From Anaerolinea sp. (GTDB lineage Bacteria; Chloroflexota; Anaerolineae; Anaerolineales; Anaerolineaceae): a DNA stretch of 53,576 nt. Shown here piece after piece: positions 1 to 8,337 of this stretch. The notes under the pieces were generated by a model. The model ran no database searches and was not told where the DNA came from. It saw nothing but the letters and a program-made list of their open reading frames with translations. Where the stretch lies: NCBI GenBank assembly GCA_029975055.1, contig JARKPU010000007.1:1-53576 (forward strand), in the 5' to 3' direction. How positions within the stretch are numbered: position 1 is the stretch's first letter; each line of letters begins with the position of its first letter. Both the position numbers and the translations under genes were made by a program.

Positions 1-1385
1 GCGCGCATCACCTGGCCGTAGAACCAGTGGGCGAGGGTCTCTTTGCCGCCCAGGTAGCGGGCCAGTTCGGCGGGGTTGGAATCGAGCACATCGGCCACCA
101 GGCCGGCGATGGCGGCGGTATCGGAGACCTGCTCGAGGCCCTGCTCGCGGATGATCTCGGCGGCGGGGCGGCCGCTCTGCAGCATGGTGAGCAAAACGCT
201 CTTGGCGGTGGTGAGGTTGATGCTGCCCGCAGCGGCAAGATCCAGCAGGGCGGCCAGGGCGGCAGGGCTCACCTTGAGCGCGGCCAGCTCCTCGCCGGAT
301 TGGTTGAGCCAGGCAAAGACCTCGCCGGTGATCCAGTTGGCAGCCGTTTTGGGCGCGGCGGCCTGGAGGGCGGCGGCGCAGGCCTCGAAGTAATCGGCCA
401 CGGGGCGGTCTTCCACCAGCACGCGCGCGTCGGCGGGGGGCAGAGCGTACTGGCGCACGAAGCGCTCGAGCCTGGCCCAGGGGAGCTCCGGCAGGCCGGA
501 ACGGATTTCTTCCACCCAGGTATCGTCCAGCACCAGGGGGGGCAGGTCAGGCTCGGGGAAGTAGCGGTAATCGTGGGCTTCTTCCTTGCTGCGCTGCGAG
601 AAGGTGACCCCCGCGGCCTCATCCCAGCCGAGGGTTTCCTGGGCCACGGCGCCGCCGGCCTGGAGCCGGAGGGCCTGCTGCTCGAGCTGGTAGGCGGTGG
701 CGCGCTCGAGGGTGCGGAAGCTGTTGAGGTTTTTGATCTCCACGCGCGTGCCGAGCTGCGTGCTGCCCGGCAGGCGGATGGAGATGTTCGGCTCGATGCG
801 CAGGGCGCCCTTCTCCATATCGCCGCTGGAAGCGCCGACGTAGCGCAGCACGGCGCGCAGGGCCTGGGCATAGGCGCGCACCTCGGCGGCCGAGTGCAGG
901 TCGGGCTCGGAGACGATTTCGAGGAGGGGCACACCCGCGCGGTTGAGATCGACCAGGGAGTAATCTTCGCCCTCTTTGTGGACGTGGGTGAGCTTGCCGG
1001 TATCTTCCTCGAGGTGGACGCGGCGGATGCGGATTTCGCGCCGTCCGAGGGGCGTCTCGATGGGCAGGCGGCCGTTCACCGCGAGCGGCTCTTCATATTG
1101 GGAGATCTGGTAACCCTTGGGAAGATCGGGGTAGAAGTAGTTCTTGCGGGCGAAGATGCTGGTGCGGCGCACCTGACAGCCCAGGGCGAGGGCCACGCGC
1201 AGGGCCAGCTCCACAGCGGCGCGGTTGACCACCGGCAGCACGCCCGGCAGGCCCAGGCAGACGGGGCAGACGGCGGTGTTGGGGCGCGCGCGGGTGGCAT
1301 CCACCACCGGGCAGGCGCAGAACATTTTGGAGCGCGTGGCAAGCTCGGCGTGGACTTCGAGGCCGATGACGGGTTCGTAGGGCAT
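1..1385 (-). CDS. gatB: Asp/Glu-tRNA amidotransferase subunit B (partial, C-terminus cut by window edge)
   Basis: GatB is the tRNA-binding and transamidation-activating subunit of GatCAB, which converts Glu-tRNA(Gln) and Asp-tRNA(Asn) to the amidated forms in the cytoplasm. Translation from the ATG at 1385 begins [15 protein letters not shown], the classic GatB start. The zinc-knuckle cysteines (MFCACP, then CPVCLGLPG) and the kinase-like signature [14 protein letters not shown] follow within the first 100 residues. About 461 codons are present; the usual length is about 475-490, so only the end of the C-terminal tRNA-binding YqeY-like tail is missing. The upstream same-strand gene is ychF, 64 bp away, so the two may be co-transcribed. 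The family assignment is secure. Confidence 0.95.
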   Translation of the reverse strand, partial: MPYEPVIGLEVHAELATRSKMFCACPVVDATRARPNTAVCPVCLGLPGVLPVVNRAAVELALRVALALGCQVRRTSIFARKNYFYPDLPKGYQISQYEEPLAVNGRLPIETPLGRREIRIRRVHLEEDTGKLTHVHKEGEDYSLVDLNRAGVPLLEIVSEPDLHSAAEVRAYAQALRAVLRYVGASSGDMEKGALRIEPNISIRLPGSTQLGTRVEIKNLNSFRTLERATAYQLEQQALRLQAGGAVAQETLGWDEAAGVTFSQRSKEEAHDYRYFPEPDLPPLVLDDTWVEEIRSGLPELPWARLERFVRQYALPPADARVLVEDRPVADYFEACAAALQAAAPKTAANWITGEVFAWLNQSGEELAALKVSPAALAALLDLAAAGSINLTTAKSVLLTMLQSGRPAAEIIREQGLEQVSDTAAIAGLVADVLDSNPAELARYLGGKETLAHWFYGQVMR

Positions 1386-1449
1386 TTACCTACCCCCCCA
1401 GCTTCCTTTCCCTGAAGGGAAGGGGAGATACCATTCCTTGCCGGTGAGC

Positions 1450-2520
1450 CTAGACATTGAAGCGGATGTTGAGCACGTCGCCGTCCTGGACGATGTAATC
1501 TTTGCCTTCCAGGCGCAGCTTGCCGTGCAGCTTGGCTTCGTTCATGCCGCCCAGGGCGGTGAGGTCGTCATAATGCACCACCTCGGCGCGGATGAAGCCC
1601 TTCTGCAGGTCGGTATGGATCTCGCCGGCGGCTTCGGGGGCGGTGGCCCCGCGGCGGACCGTCCAGGCGCGGCATTCATCGGGCCCGACGGTGAAGAAGC
1701 TCTGCAGGCCGAGCAGGTTGTAGGAGAGGCGGATCATGCGGTTGAGGCTGGGCTCCTCGATGCCATACTCGGAAAGGAAAGCCGCGGCTTCTTCGGGCGG
1801 GAGCTGGGCAATTTCCATCTCCAGCTTGCCCTGCAGGGCCACCACCTGGCTTTGCCGGTGAGGGTAATCCACCTGGGGGGCGGGCTGGCCTTCGTGCAAA
1901 TTGAGCACCACCAGCATGGGCTTGCGGCTGAGGAAGCCGAAGCTGGAGAGGGATTTCTCGTCCTCGGGCGAAAGGGTGAGGTCGCGCAGGGGCTTTTCGG
2001 CGGCGAGGGCCTGCTGGAACTGCTGAAAGAGAGCCAGTTCGCGCTCGACGACGGCTTTATCGCGCCCGCCGCCCTTCTTGCGCTCTTCGGCCAGGCGCTC
2101 GAGCTTGCGTTCGACGGAGATGAGGTCGTTGAGGATAAGCTCGCCGTCCATGCTGGCGATATCACGGACGGGGTCGATCGTCTCGGCCGGGTGGGGGACG
2201 TTTTCATCTTCGAAGCAGCGCACCACCATGATAAAGCCATCCATCTGGGTGAGCTGGTTGAGGAGCGTGCCGGAAATGCCCGTTTTGGCGGCTGAGCCTT
2301 CCAGGCCGGCGAAATCGCCGTAGGTCACTTTGGCGTAGATGGTCTTTTTGGGCTTGAACATGGCCGAGAGGCGGTCTACGCGCGGGTCGGGCACGTCCAC
2401 CACGGCGGTGTGGACTTCGATCTTACCGCTGGAGATGCCGGTGGGCTGGGCGCCGCGGGTGAGGGCGTTGAAGAGGGTGGTTTTGCCCGAAAGCGGGAGG
2501 CCGATGATGCCGAGCTTCAT
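1450..2520 (-). CDS. ychF: Obg-like ribosome-binding ATPase YchF
   Basis: A 356-residue YchF/OLA1-family P-loop NTPase that binds ribosomes and hydrolyses ATP. The P-loop is GLPLSGKTTLFNAL at residues 7-20, where most family members have GLPNVGKST. The G4-like element is LNLHE (N-x-x-E), as in YchF, rather than the NKxD that confers guanine specificity. The TGS domain ends with the family signature GKLRLEGKDYIVQDGDVLN. Start: the ATG at 2520 has no Shine-Dalgarno sequence, but a TATCCT box ends exactly 6 nt before it, suggesting a leaderless message. It diverges from the tRNA-Leu gene. The changed P-loop residues (LSGKT) still keep the GxxxxGK[ST] core, so activity is expected. Confidence 0.93.
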   Translation of the reverse strand: MKLGIIGLPLSGKTTLFNALTRGAQPTGISSGKIEVHTAVVDVPDPRVDRLSAMFKPKKTIYAKVTYGDFAGLEGSAAKTGISGTLLNQLTQMDGFIMVVRCFEDENVPHPAETIDPVRDIASMDGELILNDLISVERKLERLAEERKKGGGRDKAVVERELALFQQFQQALAAEKPLRDLTLSPEDEKSLSSFGFLSRKPMLVVLNLHEGQPAPQVDYPHRQSQVVALQGKLEMEIAQLPPEEAAAFLSEYGIEEPSLNRMIRLSYNLLGLQSFFTVGPDECRAWTVRRGATAPEAAGEIHTDLQKGFIRAEVVHYDDLTALGGMNEAKLHGKLRLEGKDYIVQDGDVLNIRFNV

Positions 2521-2526
2521 GGTTGC

Positions 2527-2532
2527 AGGATA
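2527..2532 (-). promoter_or_regulatory. -10 box for ychF, predicted leaderless
   Basis: On the minus strand TATCCT is followed by exactly 6 nt and then the ychF ATG, so the expected transcription start coincides with the start codon. No convincing -35 element is visible. The same TATCCT hexamer serves the SRP RNA promoter in this window. Confidence 0.5.
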
Positions 2533-2534
2533 CC

Positions 2535-2563
2535 TTGACCCTTCTGGTGAATCTGTATATACT
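2535..2563 (+). promoter_or_regulatory. Sigma-70-type promoter of tRNA-Leu
   Basis: TTGACC (2535-2540), a 17-bp spacer and TATACT (2558-2563) lie 12 bp before the tRNA 5' end. This is a near-consensus housekeeping promoter that diverges from, and slightly overlaps, the ychF upstream region. Confidence 0.75.
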
Positions 2564-2574
2564 GTACATGCACT

Positions 2575-2656
2575 GCCGAAGTGGCGGAACTGGCATACGC
2601 GCGCGACTCAAAATCGCGTTCCGAAAGGAATGTGGGTTCAATTCCCACCTTCGGCA
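2575..2656 (+). tRNA. tRNA-Leu (anticodon CAA)
   Basis: An 82-nt tRNA with acceptor arms GCCGAAG (2575-2581) and CTTCGGC (2649-2655) and discriminator A. The anticodon stem CGCGA/TCGCG encloses the loop CTCAAAA, giving anticodon CAA for UUG codons. A long variable arm (TTCCGAAAGGAA) marks it as class II, as expected for leucine, and the T-arm GGGTTCAATTCCC is canonical. CCA is not encoded. A near-consensus promoter lies upstream and an intrinsic terminator 3 nt downstream, so it is a single-gene unit. Confidence 0.96.
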
Positions 2657-2658
2657 CT

Positions 2659-2689
2659 CACACCCCCAGGAGGGGTGTGTTTTATTTTA
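2659..2689 (+). terminator. Intrinsic terminator of tRNA-Leu
   Basis: The stem CACACCCC/GGGGTGTG (2659-2666 with 2672-2679) has a 5-nt loop and is followed by a T-rich run (TTTTATTTT). It begins 3 nt after the tRNA. Confidence 0.88.
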
Positions 2690-2795
2690 ACATATCCGCA
2701 TGGCGGATTGAATTGCATTTTGGCCGGTGAACATGGATTTTCCGCTTTCTCGCGGCAGTTGGAAACTGCACCTGCACAAAGCATGAAGCCGGCCT

Positions 2796-2862
2796 GCGCC
2801 GGCTGAAGAGCCTGCGAAGGCAGGCTTCGCGCCTGGGAAGAAGCGATTTCAATCGCCGCCAT
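2796..2862 (+). repeat. 67-bp intergenic repeat, copy 1
   Basis: Copy 1 of a 67-bp unit repeated at 2870-2936 (74-bp period). Each unit contains a GCGAAG/CTTCGC hairpin and the near-palindrome GCGATTTCAATCGC. The hairpin loop differs between copies (GCAGG here) while the stem is unchanged. A further hairpin, AGCCGGC/GCCGGCT, lies just upstream at about 2787-2804. No coding content is apparent. Confidence 0.8.
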
Positions 2863-2869
2863 GTCGTAG

Positions 2870-2936
2870 GCGCCGGCTGAAGAGCCTGCGAAGGCCGGCT
2901 TCGCGCTTGATAAGAAGCGATTTCAATCGCCGCCAT
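2870..2936 (+). repeat. 67-bp intergenic repeat, copy 2
   Basis: Second copy of the unit at 2796-2862, with loop GCCGG in the GCGAAG/CTTCGC hairpin. It ends 3 nt before the extended -10 box of dnaN, so it sits where a dnaN -35 region would be and may affect dnaN transcription. Confidence 0.8.
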
Positions 2937-2938
2937 TG

Positions 2939-2947
2939 TGATATACT
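2939..2947 (+). promoter_or_regulatory. Extended -10 promoter for dnaN
   Basis: TG-A-TATACT matches an extended -10 element 38 bp upstream of the dnaN ATG. No good -35 is visible, as is common with extended -10 promoters. Confidence 0.5.
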
Positions 2948-2985
2948 TTTAATATTCAATTTCTTCATCACAACGCGAGGGCGCC

Positions 2986-4113
2986 ATGAAGGTTTCGGTC
3001 TCACAGCAGCAACTGGCACATGGTTTGGGCATGGTATCTCGGGCTGTTTCGCCGCGCAGCACCCTGCCGGTGCTGGGCAACGTCTTGCTTGCCACCGATG
3101 AAGGCCGCCTGCGCCTGGCGGCGACGAACCTGGAGCTGGGCATCTCGTGCTGGATCGGCGCGCAGATCGCCGAAGAAGGTTCCATCACCGTGCCAGCGCG
3201 GCTGTTCTCGGACCTGATCAACACGCTGCCGTCCGATACCGTCCAGCTGGCGGTGAATATGACCACCTTCACGCTGAGCGTGCGCTGCGGAGCATCGTAC
3301 ACCGAAATCAAGGGCATCGATGCGCAGGAATTCCCCCCCATGCCGGCGGCCGACCCGGCGGAGGGCATCACGCTGAAGGTGGCCGAATTGAAAGAGATGA
3401 TCCAGCAGGTGGCCTTTGCCGCCTCGACGGACGAAGCCCGCCCGGTGCTGCAGGGCGTGCAGACGATCGTCGGGGGGGATGAGATCACGCTGGCCGCCAC
3501 CGACGGCTTCCGCATCTCGGTGCGGCGCGCCCCGCTGCCCGAGGCCGCCAAACGCCCGATGGCGATGATCATCCCGGCGCGCGCGCTGAACGAACTGGCG
3601 CGCATCGCGCAAGACGGCGAGGGCGAAGTGACGCTGATCTCCCCGCCGGGGCGCGGGCAGGTGATCTTCCACCTCGAGACGGCCGAACTCGTCTCGCAGC
3701 TGATTGACGGCAACTTCCCCGATTACAAAGTCATCATGCCGCGCGCCTTCAAGACGCACACCATCGTCTCCACGCAGGCGCTGCTGAAGGCCTGCAAACA
3801 GGCCGAGATCATCGCGCGCAACGGCAACAACGTGGTGCGCCTGACGATGCAGAAGTTCGAAGACCGGCCGGGGGAGATCGAAGTGACCGCGCAGAGCGAG
3901 GAGACCGGCGAGAACGAATCCAAGATCGACGCGAACATCGAAGGCCCCGTGCTGGCAATCGCCTTCAACGTGCGCTTCCTGCGCGAAGTGCTGGAAGTGA
4001 TCAAGACGCCGAACCTGGTGTTGGAGACGAACGATCTCAAATCGCCGGCGCGCATCCAGCCGGTGGGAGACGAGAACTTCCAGCACGTCATCATGCCCAT
4101 GCACCTGGGGTAA
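2986..4113 (+). CDS. dnaN: DNA polymerase III beta subunit (sliding clamp)
   Basis: A 375-residue beta clamp. It dimerises into a ring of six similar domains that tethers DNA polymerases, MutS, ligase and others to DNA. The N-terminus (MKVSVSQQQLAHGLGMVSRA), the central segment FPPMPAADPAEG followed by FAASTDEARPVLQGV, and the C-terminal PMHLG match the family along its full length. The ATG at 2986 follows a GAGGG ribosome-binding site. dnaA is not next to it, unlike in many bacteria; the neighbour upstream is tRNA-Leu, and the PEP-synthase-like gene starts 10 bp downstream, so the two probably form an operon. Confidence 0.96.
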   Translation: MKVSVSQQQLAHGLGMVSRAVSPRSTLPVLGNVLLATDEGRLRLAATNLELGISCWIGAQIAEEGSITVPARLFSDLINTLPSDTVQLAVNMTTFTLSVRCGASYTEIKGIDAQEFPPMPAADPAEGITLKVAELKEMIQQVAFAASTDEARPVLQGVQTIVGGDEITLAATDGFRISVRRAPLPEAAKRPMAMIIPARALNELARIAQDGEGEVTLISPPGRGQVIFHLETAELVSQLIDGNFPDYKVIMPRAFKTHTIVSTQALLKACKQAEIIARNGNNVVRLTMQKFEDRPGEIEVTAQSEETGENESKIDANIEGPVLAIAFNVRFLREVLEVIKTPNLVLETNDLKSPARIQPVGDENFQHVIMPMHLG

Positions 4114-4122
4114 GAATCCGCG

Positions 4123-6456
4123 TTGGCCCAAGCAGGCGCTCACCCCGGTCGGCAATTCCGCATCTACCTGGCGCTGAGCCAATATCCCATCCTCAGCAGC
4201 CGCATCCGCGCGCGAATGCGGCGTGAGCTGTTCGAGCGCGGGGTGATCACGCAGGCCGAGTTCGAGGCCCAGGCGCGGCAGATTGCCATCCAGACTCAGG
4301 AATGGGAAGGTCTGCGCAACCCCTACGGCGAGGAACCCTCGGAGTTGTGGGAGGTGCGCCTGACGCGCGTGCGCGACCAGCACACCGACTTTCTCTTCAG
4401 CCAGTTCCTCAGCTACGAGCTCTTCGAGCAGCTGGTGTGGGAAGTGCTGCGCGAGCGCGGGGTGAACTACGGCGAGCTGGCGCTTTCGGTGAACCCCGAG
4501 CAGGCCCCGCTGGAGATGGTCTTCGAGCAGGCCATCGCGCTGGAGAGCATGCCCCCCGCCGAGCGCGCCCCGCTGGAAGCCCGCCTGAAAGAATCCAAGG
4601 TCGTTATCATCCGCACCCTCATCAGCGACCAGCTCGGCTACCTGGATGTGGCCAAGGAATGGTTCACCGTGGCCGACCTGGTGGAAATCCGCCGGCGCAA
4701 GATCGGCACGGGGCGCATCGGCGGGAAGAGCGCCGGGATGCTGCTGGCGCTGCGCATCCTCGAAAACGCCGGCGACCCGCAGATCCTCGACTGCCTGAAG
4801 ACGCCGGATTCGTACTTCATCGGCTCGGACGTGTTCTACACGTTCATGGCGATCAACAACCTGGTGCACTGGAACGACCAGAAGTACAAGACCGAAGACG
4901 AGATGCGCACCGATTACCCGGCCATCGTCAAAGATTTCGAAGCCGGGCAGTTCCCGCCGGATATCCTCGACCAGCTGCGCCTGCTGCTGGACACGGTGGG
5001 CAAGAAGCCGCTGATCGTGCGCTCCTCGAGCCTGCTGGAAGACAACTTCGGCACCTCGTTTGCGGGTAAGTACGACAGCGTCTTTTGCCCCAACCAGGGC
5101 ACCCCGGCCAGGAACCTGCGCGACCTCACCAACGCGCTGGCGCGCGTCTATGCTTCCACGCTCAACCCGGGGGCGCTGCTCTACCGGCGCAGCAAACGCC
5201 TGCAGGATTACGACGAGCGCATGGCGGTGCTGATCCAGGTGGTGGAAGGGGAGCGCTACCGCAATTACTACTTCCCCCACGGGGCGGGGGTGGCCTTCAG
5301 CCGCAACCTCTACCGCTGGGCGCCGCAGATCCGGCGCGAGGACGGCTTTGTGCGCCTGGTGTGGGGGCTGGGCACGCGCGCGGTGGACCGGGTGGGGAAC
5401 GACTTCCCCCGGCTGATCGCCCTCAGCCACCCCATGCTGCGCCCTTCCACCGACCCCAAGCTGGTGCGGCGCTACTCGCAGCAGTTCATTGACCTGATCG
5501 ACCTGGAAGAGAATACTTTCAAAACGCTGCCGGTGGAGGAGGTGCTCGAACCGCGCTACCCGCCGCTGCGCTACCTGGCGCAGATCGACCGCGACGGCTA
5601 CTTCGAATCGCTGCGCAGCACGCTGCTCGACGGCAGCGTGAAAGACCTGGTGCTGACCTTTGACGAGCTGCTCAAGCGCACCGATTTCGCCGAAAAGATG
5701 CGTCACATCGTGCGCACGCTGGAAGAGCATTACAAATCGCCGGTGGACCTGGAATTCACGCTGGGGATTCAGAACCCCGAGCAGTCGCGCCCGCGGCTGT
5801 GCATCACGCTGCTGCAATGCCGCCCGCAGAGCGCCCTGCTGCCCACCGAAACAGTGAGCCTGCCGGTGAACCTGGTGCACGAAGATATTGTCTTTTCGAC
5901 GCGCTTCGTGGTGCCGGAGGGGCTGATCAACCAGGTGGATTACGTGGTGTACGTGGCGCCCAAGGGCTACTTCGCGCTCGGGTCGATGGACCTGCGCGGG
6001 CTGCTGGTGCGCGCGCTGGCCAGGCTCAACGCCGCGCTGATCGGGCAGAAGTTCATCATGGTGGGGCCGGGGCGCTGGGGCAGCTCAAACTCCGACCTGG
6101 GCGTGCCGGTGAATTACGGCGATATTTACCACACCAGGGCGCTGGTGGAACTGGCCGGGCAGGGGGTGGGCGTGGGCACCGTCCCCGAACCCTCGCTCGG
6201 CACGCACTTCTTCCAGGACCTGCTCGAAGCACAGATCTACCCGCTGGCGATCTACCTGGACGACCCGGCGAGCATCTTCAACAAAGCCTTCTTCGAGGGC
6301 ACCCCCAACCGGGTGGAGGAGTTCATCGAGTTAGACCCGCGCCTGCGCGACGCGCTGCGGGTGATCCGCGTGAAGGACTTCAGGCCGGGCGGGCACCTGC
6401 GCATCGTGATGAGCGACGAGAAGAGCCAGGCAGTGGCGTATATTGAACCGGATTAA
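4123..6456 (+). CDS. PEP/pyruvate-binding (PPDK N-terminal, ATP-grasp) domain protein
   Basis: A 777-residue protein starting at TTG (4123), 10 bp after the dnaN stop; no ATG start fits better. Residues 1-190 are a helical region of unknown function. Residues about 190-600 match the pyruvate phosphate dikinase/PEP synthase nucleotide-binding region, with GRIGGKSAGM at about 197-206 and the signature RSSSLLEDNFGTSFAGKYDS at about 300-319. The swivelling phosphohistidine domain and the TIM-barrel PEP-binding domain of true PEP synthase are not recognisable. Instead the C-terminus carries a different conserved-looking block (GPGRWGSSNSDLGVP at about 649). It is therefore probably an ATP-dependent phosphotransferase-like enzyme of unknown substrate, not a complete PEP synthase. 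Pairing with dnaN is unexplained. Confidence 0.8.
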   Translation: MAQAGAHPGRQFRIYLALSQYPILSSRIRARMRRELFERGVITQAEFEAQARQIAIQTQEWEGLRNPYGEEPSELWEVRLTRVRDQHTDFLFSQFLSYELFEQLVWEVLRERGVNYGELALSVNPEQAPLEMVFEQAIALESMPPAERAPLEARLKESKVVIIRTLISDQLGYLDVAKEWFTVADLVEIRRRKIGTGRIGGKSAGMLLALRILENAGDPQILDCLKTPDSYFIGSDVFYTFMAINNLVHWNDQKYKTEDEMRTDYPAIVKDFEAGQFPPDILDQLRLLLDTVGKKPLIVRSSSLLEDNFGTSFAGKYDSVFCPNQGTPARNLRDLTNALARVYASTLNPGALLYRRSKRLQDYDERMAVLIQVVEGERYRNYYFPHGAGVAFSRNLYRWAPQIRREDGFVRLVWGLGTRAVDRVGNDFPRLIALSHPMLRPSTDPKLVRRYSQQFIDLIDLEENTFKTLPVEEVLEPRYPPLRYLAQIDRDGYFESLRSTLLDGSVKDLVLTFDELLKRTDFAEKMRHIVRTLEEHYKSPVDLEFTLGIQNPEQSRPRLCITLLQCRPQSALLPTETVSLPVNLVHEDIVFSTRFVVPEGLINQVDYVVYVAPKGYFALGSMDLRGLLVRALARLNAALIGQKFIMVGPGRWGSSNSDLGVPVNYGDIYHTRALVELAGQGVGVGTVPEPSLGTHFFQDLLEAQIYPLAIYLDDPASIFNKAFFEGTPNRVEEFIELDPRLRDALRVIRVKDFRPGGHLRIVMSDEKSQAVAYIEPD

Positions 6457-6478
6457 TCCCATGCCAATATGAAATAAT

Positions 6479-6504
6479 GCGGCGAGTGCCGGGGCACTCG
6501 CCGC
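6479..6504. terminator. Bidirectional hairpin terminator between convergent genes
   Basis: A perfect inverted repeat with 12-bp arms (GCGGCGAGTGCC and its complement) and a 2-nt centre, lying between the stops at 6456 (+) and 6529 (-). The tracts on either side are AT-rich rather than pure T-runs, so it may be a weak but two-way terminator. Confidence 0.75.
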
Positions 6505-6528
6505 TTGATATTTCACCGCCTGCTGATC

Positions 6529-7005
6529 TTACTCGGCAATCGGCATGTACAGGTCGAGCTCCAGGTCGGGGAAGCTCTTCTCGATATCGCCGATGTGCTC
6601 TTCCAGCCACTGGTGGTTAGCGGGGCGGTAGCGGCTGTGCTCGCGCCAGGCCACCAGCTTCTGCCAGGCGGGGAAGATCTCCTCGCCGGTGTGGGGGCGG
6701 ATGCGCGTCACCGCGTAGAGGCCGCCCGAGAAGTTGAGGATGCGCACGCCCTCTTCGGGCTGGGCGGAATCATCCACCGTCACCCACACGTCGTAGCCGT
6801 AGTTCGGGCTGCCCGCGGAGGGGTTCGGGTTGTTATAGCCGAAGAAACGGTGCGGGACGGGGTCTTCATTGAGACGGTGGGCTTTGACGTAGGCGCGCAT
6901 CTTCGCAAAGGCGATCTCTTCGGGGCTTTCGCCGTAGCCGTTGACACACGCGACGCGCATGGGTTCGAGGCGCACAATGCGGACTTCCATTTTTTGTTCA
7001 GACAT
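6529..7005 (-). CDS. GyrI-like / AraC-type effector-binding domain protein
   Basis: A 158-residue stand-alone effector-binding (GyrI/BacR/SOUL-fold) protein. Such domains bind small hydrophobic or cationic ligands, usually as the sensor half of transcription regulators or as toxin sequestrants. The sequence MEVRIVRLEPMRVACVNGYGE, followed by RFFGYNNPNP, YGYDVWVTVDD and the C-terminal DLELDLYMPIAE, matches the family. The ATG at 7005 is chosen because it follows a GAAAGGGAGA ribosome-binding site; the frame remains open upstream to 7038, but that would bury the site. It diverges from a WYL regulator, and a dyad at 7072-7090 lies between them. No DNA-binding domain is attached. Confidence 0.8.
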   Translation of the reverse strand: MSEQKMEVRIVRLEPMRVACVNGYGESPEEIAFAKMRAYVKAHRLNEDPVPHRFFGYNNPNPSAGSPNYGYDVWVTVDDSAQPEEGVRILNFSGGLYAVTRIRPHTGEEIFPAWQKLVAWREHSRYRPANHQWLEEHIGDIEKSFPDLELDLYMPIAE

Positions 7006-7071
7006 TCCATTCTCCCTTTCAAAGTTCTGAGGCAACACCGGATCGATCCTGCATGATCTTACCAGACCATA

Positions 7072-7090
7072 CCTGACATCTTATGACAGG
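7072..7090. promoter_or_regulatory. Operator-like dyad between GyrI-like gene and WYL regulator
   Basis: The 19-bp imperfect dyad CCTGACATCTTATGACAGG has half-sites CCTGACAT and (complement) CCTGTCAT that match at 7 of 8 positions. It lies 67 bp upstream of the GyrI-like start in the divergent region. The WYL regulator is the obvious candidate binder, but that is inference. Confidence 0.4.
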
Positions 7091-7257
7091 ATTTTATGGT
7101 AGGATAAAAGAAAGTCAATTACGAAGGCCCGAAGGCGGAAAGCTCACAGGGCGGGAAAGCAAACGAGCAAATAAGGAGAACTTTTCATTATCGTTTCTGT
7201 TCTTCGTGGTCCTCGAGCCTTATCTTCTTCGTGTGTGATTGCTCTTCCTGGAGGGAT

Positions 7258-8226
7258 ATGCGGGCAGACAGGCTGCTGGCGCTGCTGATGACGCTGCAAA
7301 CGCGGGGGCGAACGACGGCCGTGGAACTGGCGAAAGAGCTGGAAGTTTCGGTGCGCACGATCTACCGCGACGTAGAGGCGCTCGGCACCGCCGGGGTGCC
7401 GATCTACGCCGAGCGGGGGCCGGGCGGGGGCATCGCGCTGATCGAATCGTACCGCACGAACCTGACCGGCCTGACCGCCGACGAGGCCAGGGCGCTGTTC
7501 ATGTTGAGCATCCCCACGCCGCTGATGCAGCTGGGGGTGGGGCAGGAGTTGAAAGCCGCGCTGCTCAAGCTGACGGCGGCGCTGCCGGAGGCCAGCCGCA
7601 AAGAACAGCAGGCCGCGCGCCAGCGCATTCACCTGGATGCGAGCTGGTGGGGGCAATCCGGCAGACCGGGGCCGCACCTGGCGGTGGTGCAGCAGGCCGT
7701 CTGGCAGGAGCGCGCGCTGCGCCTGGTGACGCGCACCATGTTCGGGGCGGAGATCGAGCAGGTGGTAGAGCCGCTCGGGCTGGTGGCCAAGGCCAACGAG
7801 TGGTACCTGGTGGCACTGCGCGAAGGCCGCCCGCGCACCTTCAGGGTGAGCGCGCTGGCTCAGGCCGAGATGCTGGAGACGCCCGTTACCCGGCCGGAGG
7901 GTTTTGACCTGGCCGCCTACTGGGAGCGCTACTGCGCCGAGGTGGAGGCCGAGAAGGGGCTTTTTTGGGTGCGGGCGCGCATTTCGGCGGCCCTGGCGCG
8001 CGACTTTAAGCTTTACTTCGGCGAGCGCGCGCAATTGGTGCTGGATGAGGCCGGGCCTGCGGATGCGCAGGGCTGGCGCGAGGTGCAACTGCCGTTCGAC
8101 AGCCTGGAGCAGGCCAGGGAGCGCGTGCTTGGGTGGGGCGGGGGCGTTGAGGTGCTCGAGCCGGATGGGCTGCGGGCGAGCGTGATCGACTTCGCGGAGC
8201 AGATCCGGCTGCGGTACCGCAAGTAA
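7258..8226 (+). CDS. HTH-WYL (YafY/DeoR-like) transcriptional regulator
   Basis: A 322-residue regulator. Residues 1-60 form a winged helix-turn-helix (RADRLLALLMTLQTRGRTT, then VSVRTIYRDVEAL), and about 130-215 a WYL domain, here with the core AKANEWYLVALRE. The C-terminal wing is the WCX-type extension. WYL proteins bind nucleic acid or nucleotide ligands and regulate stress or defence genes. The ATG at 7258 gives the typical MRADRL start and follows GGAGGG at rather short spacing; a GTG at 7231 in frame is less likely. It diverges from the GyrI-like gene and probably regulates it or itself. No defence genes are adjacent. Confidence 0.87.
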   Translation: MRADRLLALLMTLQTRGRTTAVELAKELEVSVRTIYRDVEALGTAGVPIYAERGPGGGIALIESYRTNLTGLTADEARALFMLSIPTPLMQLGVGQELKAALLKLTAALPEASRKEQQAARQRIHLDASWWGQSGRPGPHLAVVQQAVWQERALRLVTRTMFGAEIEQVVEPLGLVAKANEWYLVALREGRPRTFRVSALAQAEMLETPVTRPEGFDLAAYWERYCAEVEAEKGLFWVRARISAALARDFKLYFGERAQLVLDEAGPADAQGWREVQLPFDSLEQARERVLGWGGGVEVLEPDGLRASVIDFAEQIRLRYRK

Positions 8227-8251
8227 TAGAATATATGTTCTATTGATTGCA

Positions 8252-8322
8252 TTCTTTGTAGGGTGCGGTCGGTTGGTTGACCGCACCGTCTTCCAGAAAA
8301 GAAGGTGAGGCCCTACGAAGAA
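8252..8322 (+). repeat. Palindromic repeat of the GTAGGGTGCGGTC family, element A
   Basis: It begins TTCTTTGTAGGGTGCGG and ends CCCTACGAAGAA. It contains the hairpin GGTGCGGTC/GACCGCACC. It looks like an internally deleted version of the adjacent element at 8338-8425: the right half lacks the GGTGCGGCC/GGCCGCACC hairpin. It lies in the gap between the WYL regulator and the end of the ABC permease gene. Confidence 0.75.
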
Positions 8323-8337
8323 AGCGGGCTTGCATTC

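Noticed and set aside
27..1415. A 462-codon plus-strand frame over gatB
   Set aside because: gatB on the minus strand is unmistakable; the plus-strand frame is a Gly/Ala-rich shadow.
1386..1449. Terminator between ychF and gatB
   Set aside because: A short TTCCC/GGGAA hairpin exists, but the stem is weak and no T-run follows on the minus strand, so co-transcription is more likely.
3001..5880. A 959-codon open frame on the minus strand opposite dnaN and the PEP-synthase-like gene
   Set aside because: It is the mirror of two well-supported genes; high third-position G+C removes stop codons from the antisense frame. The translation is His/Arg/Gln-rich with no recognisable domain.
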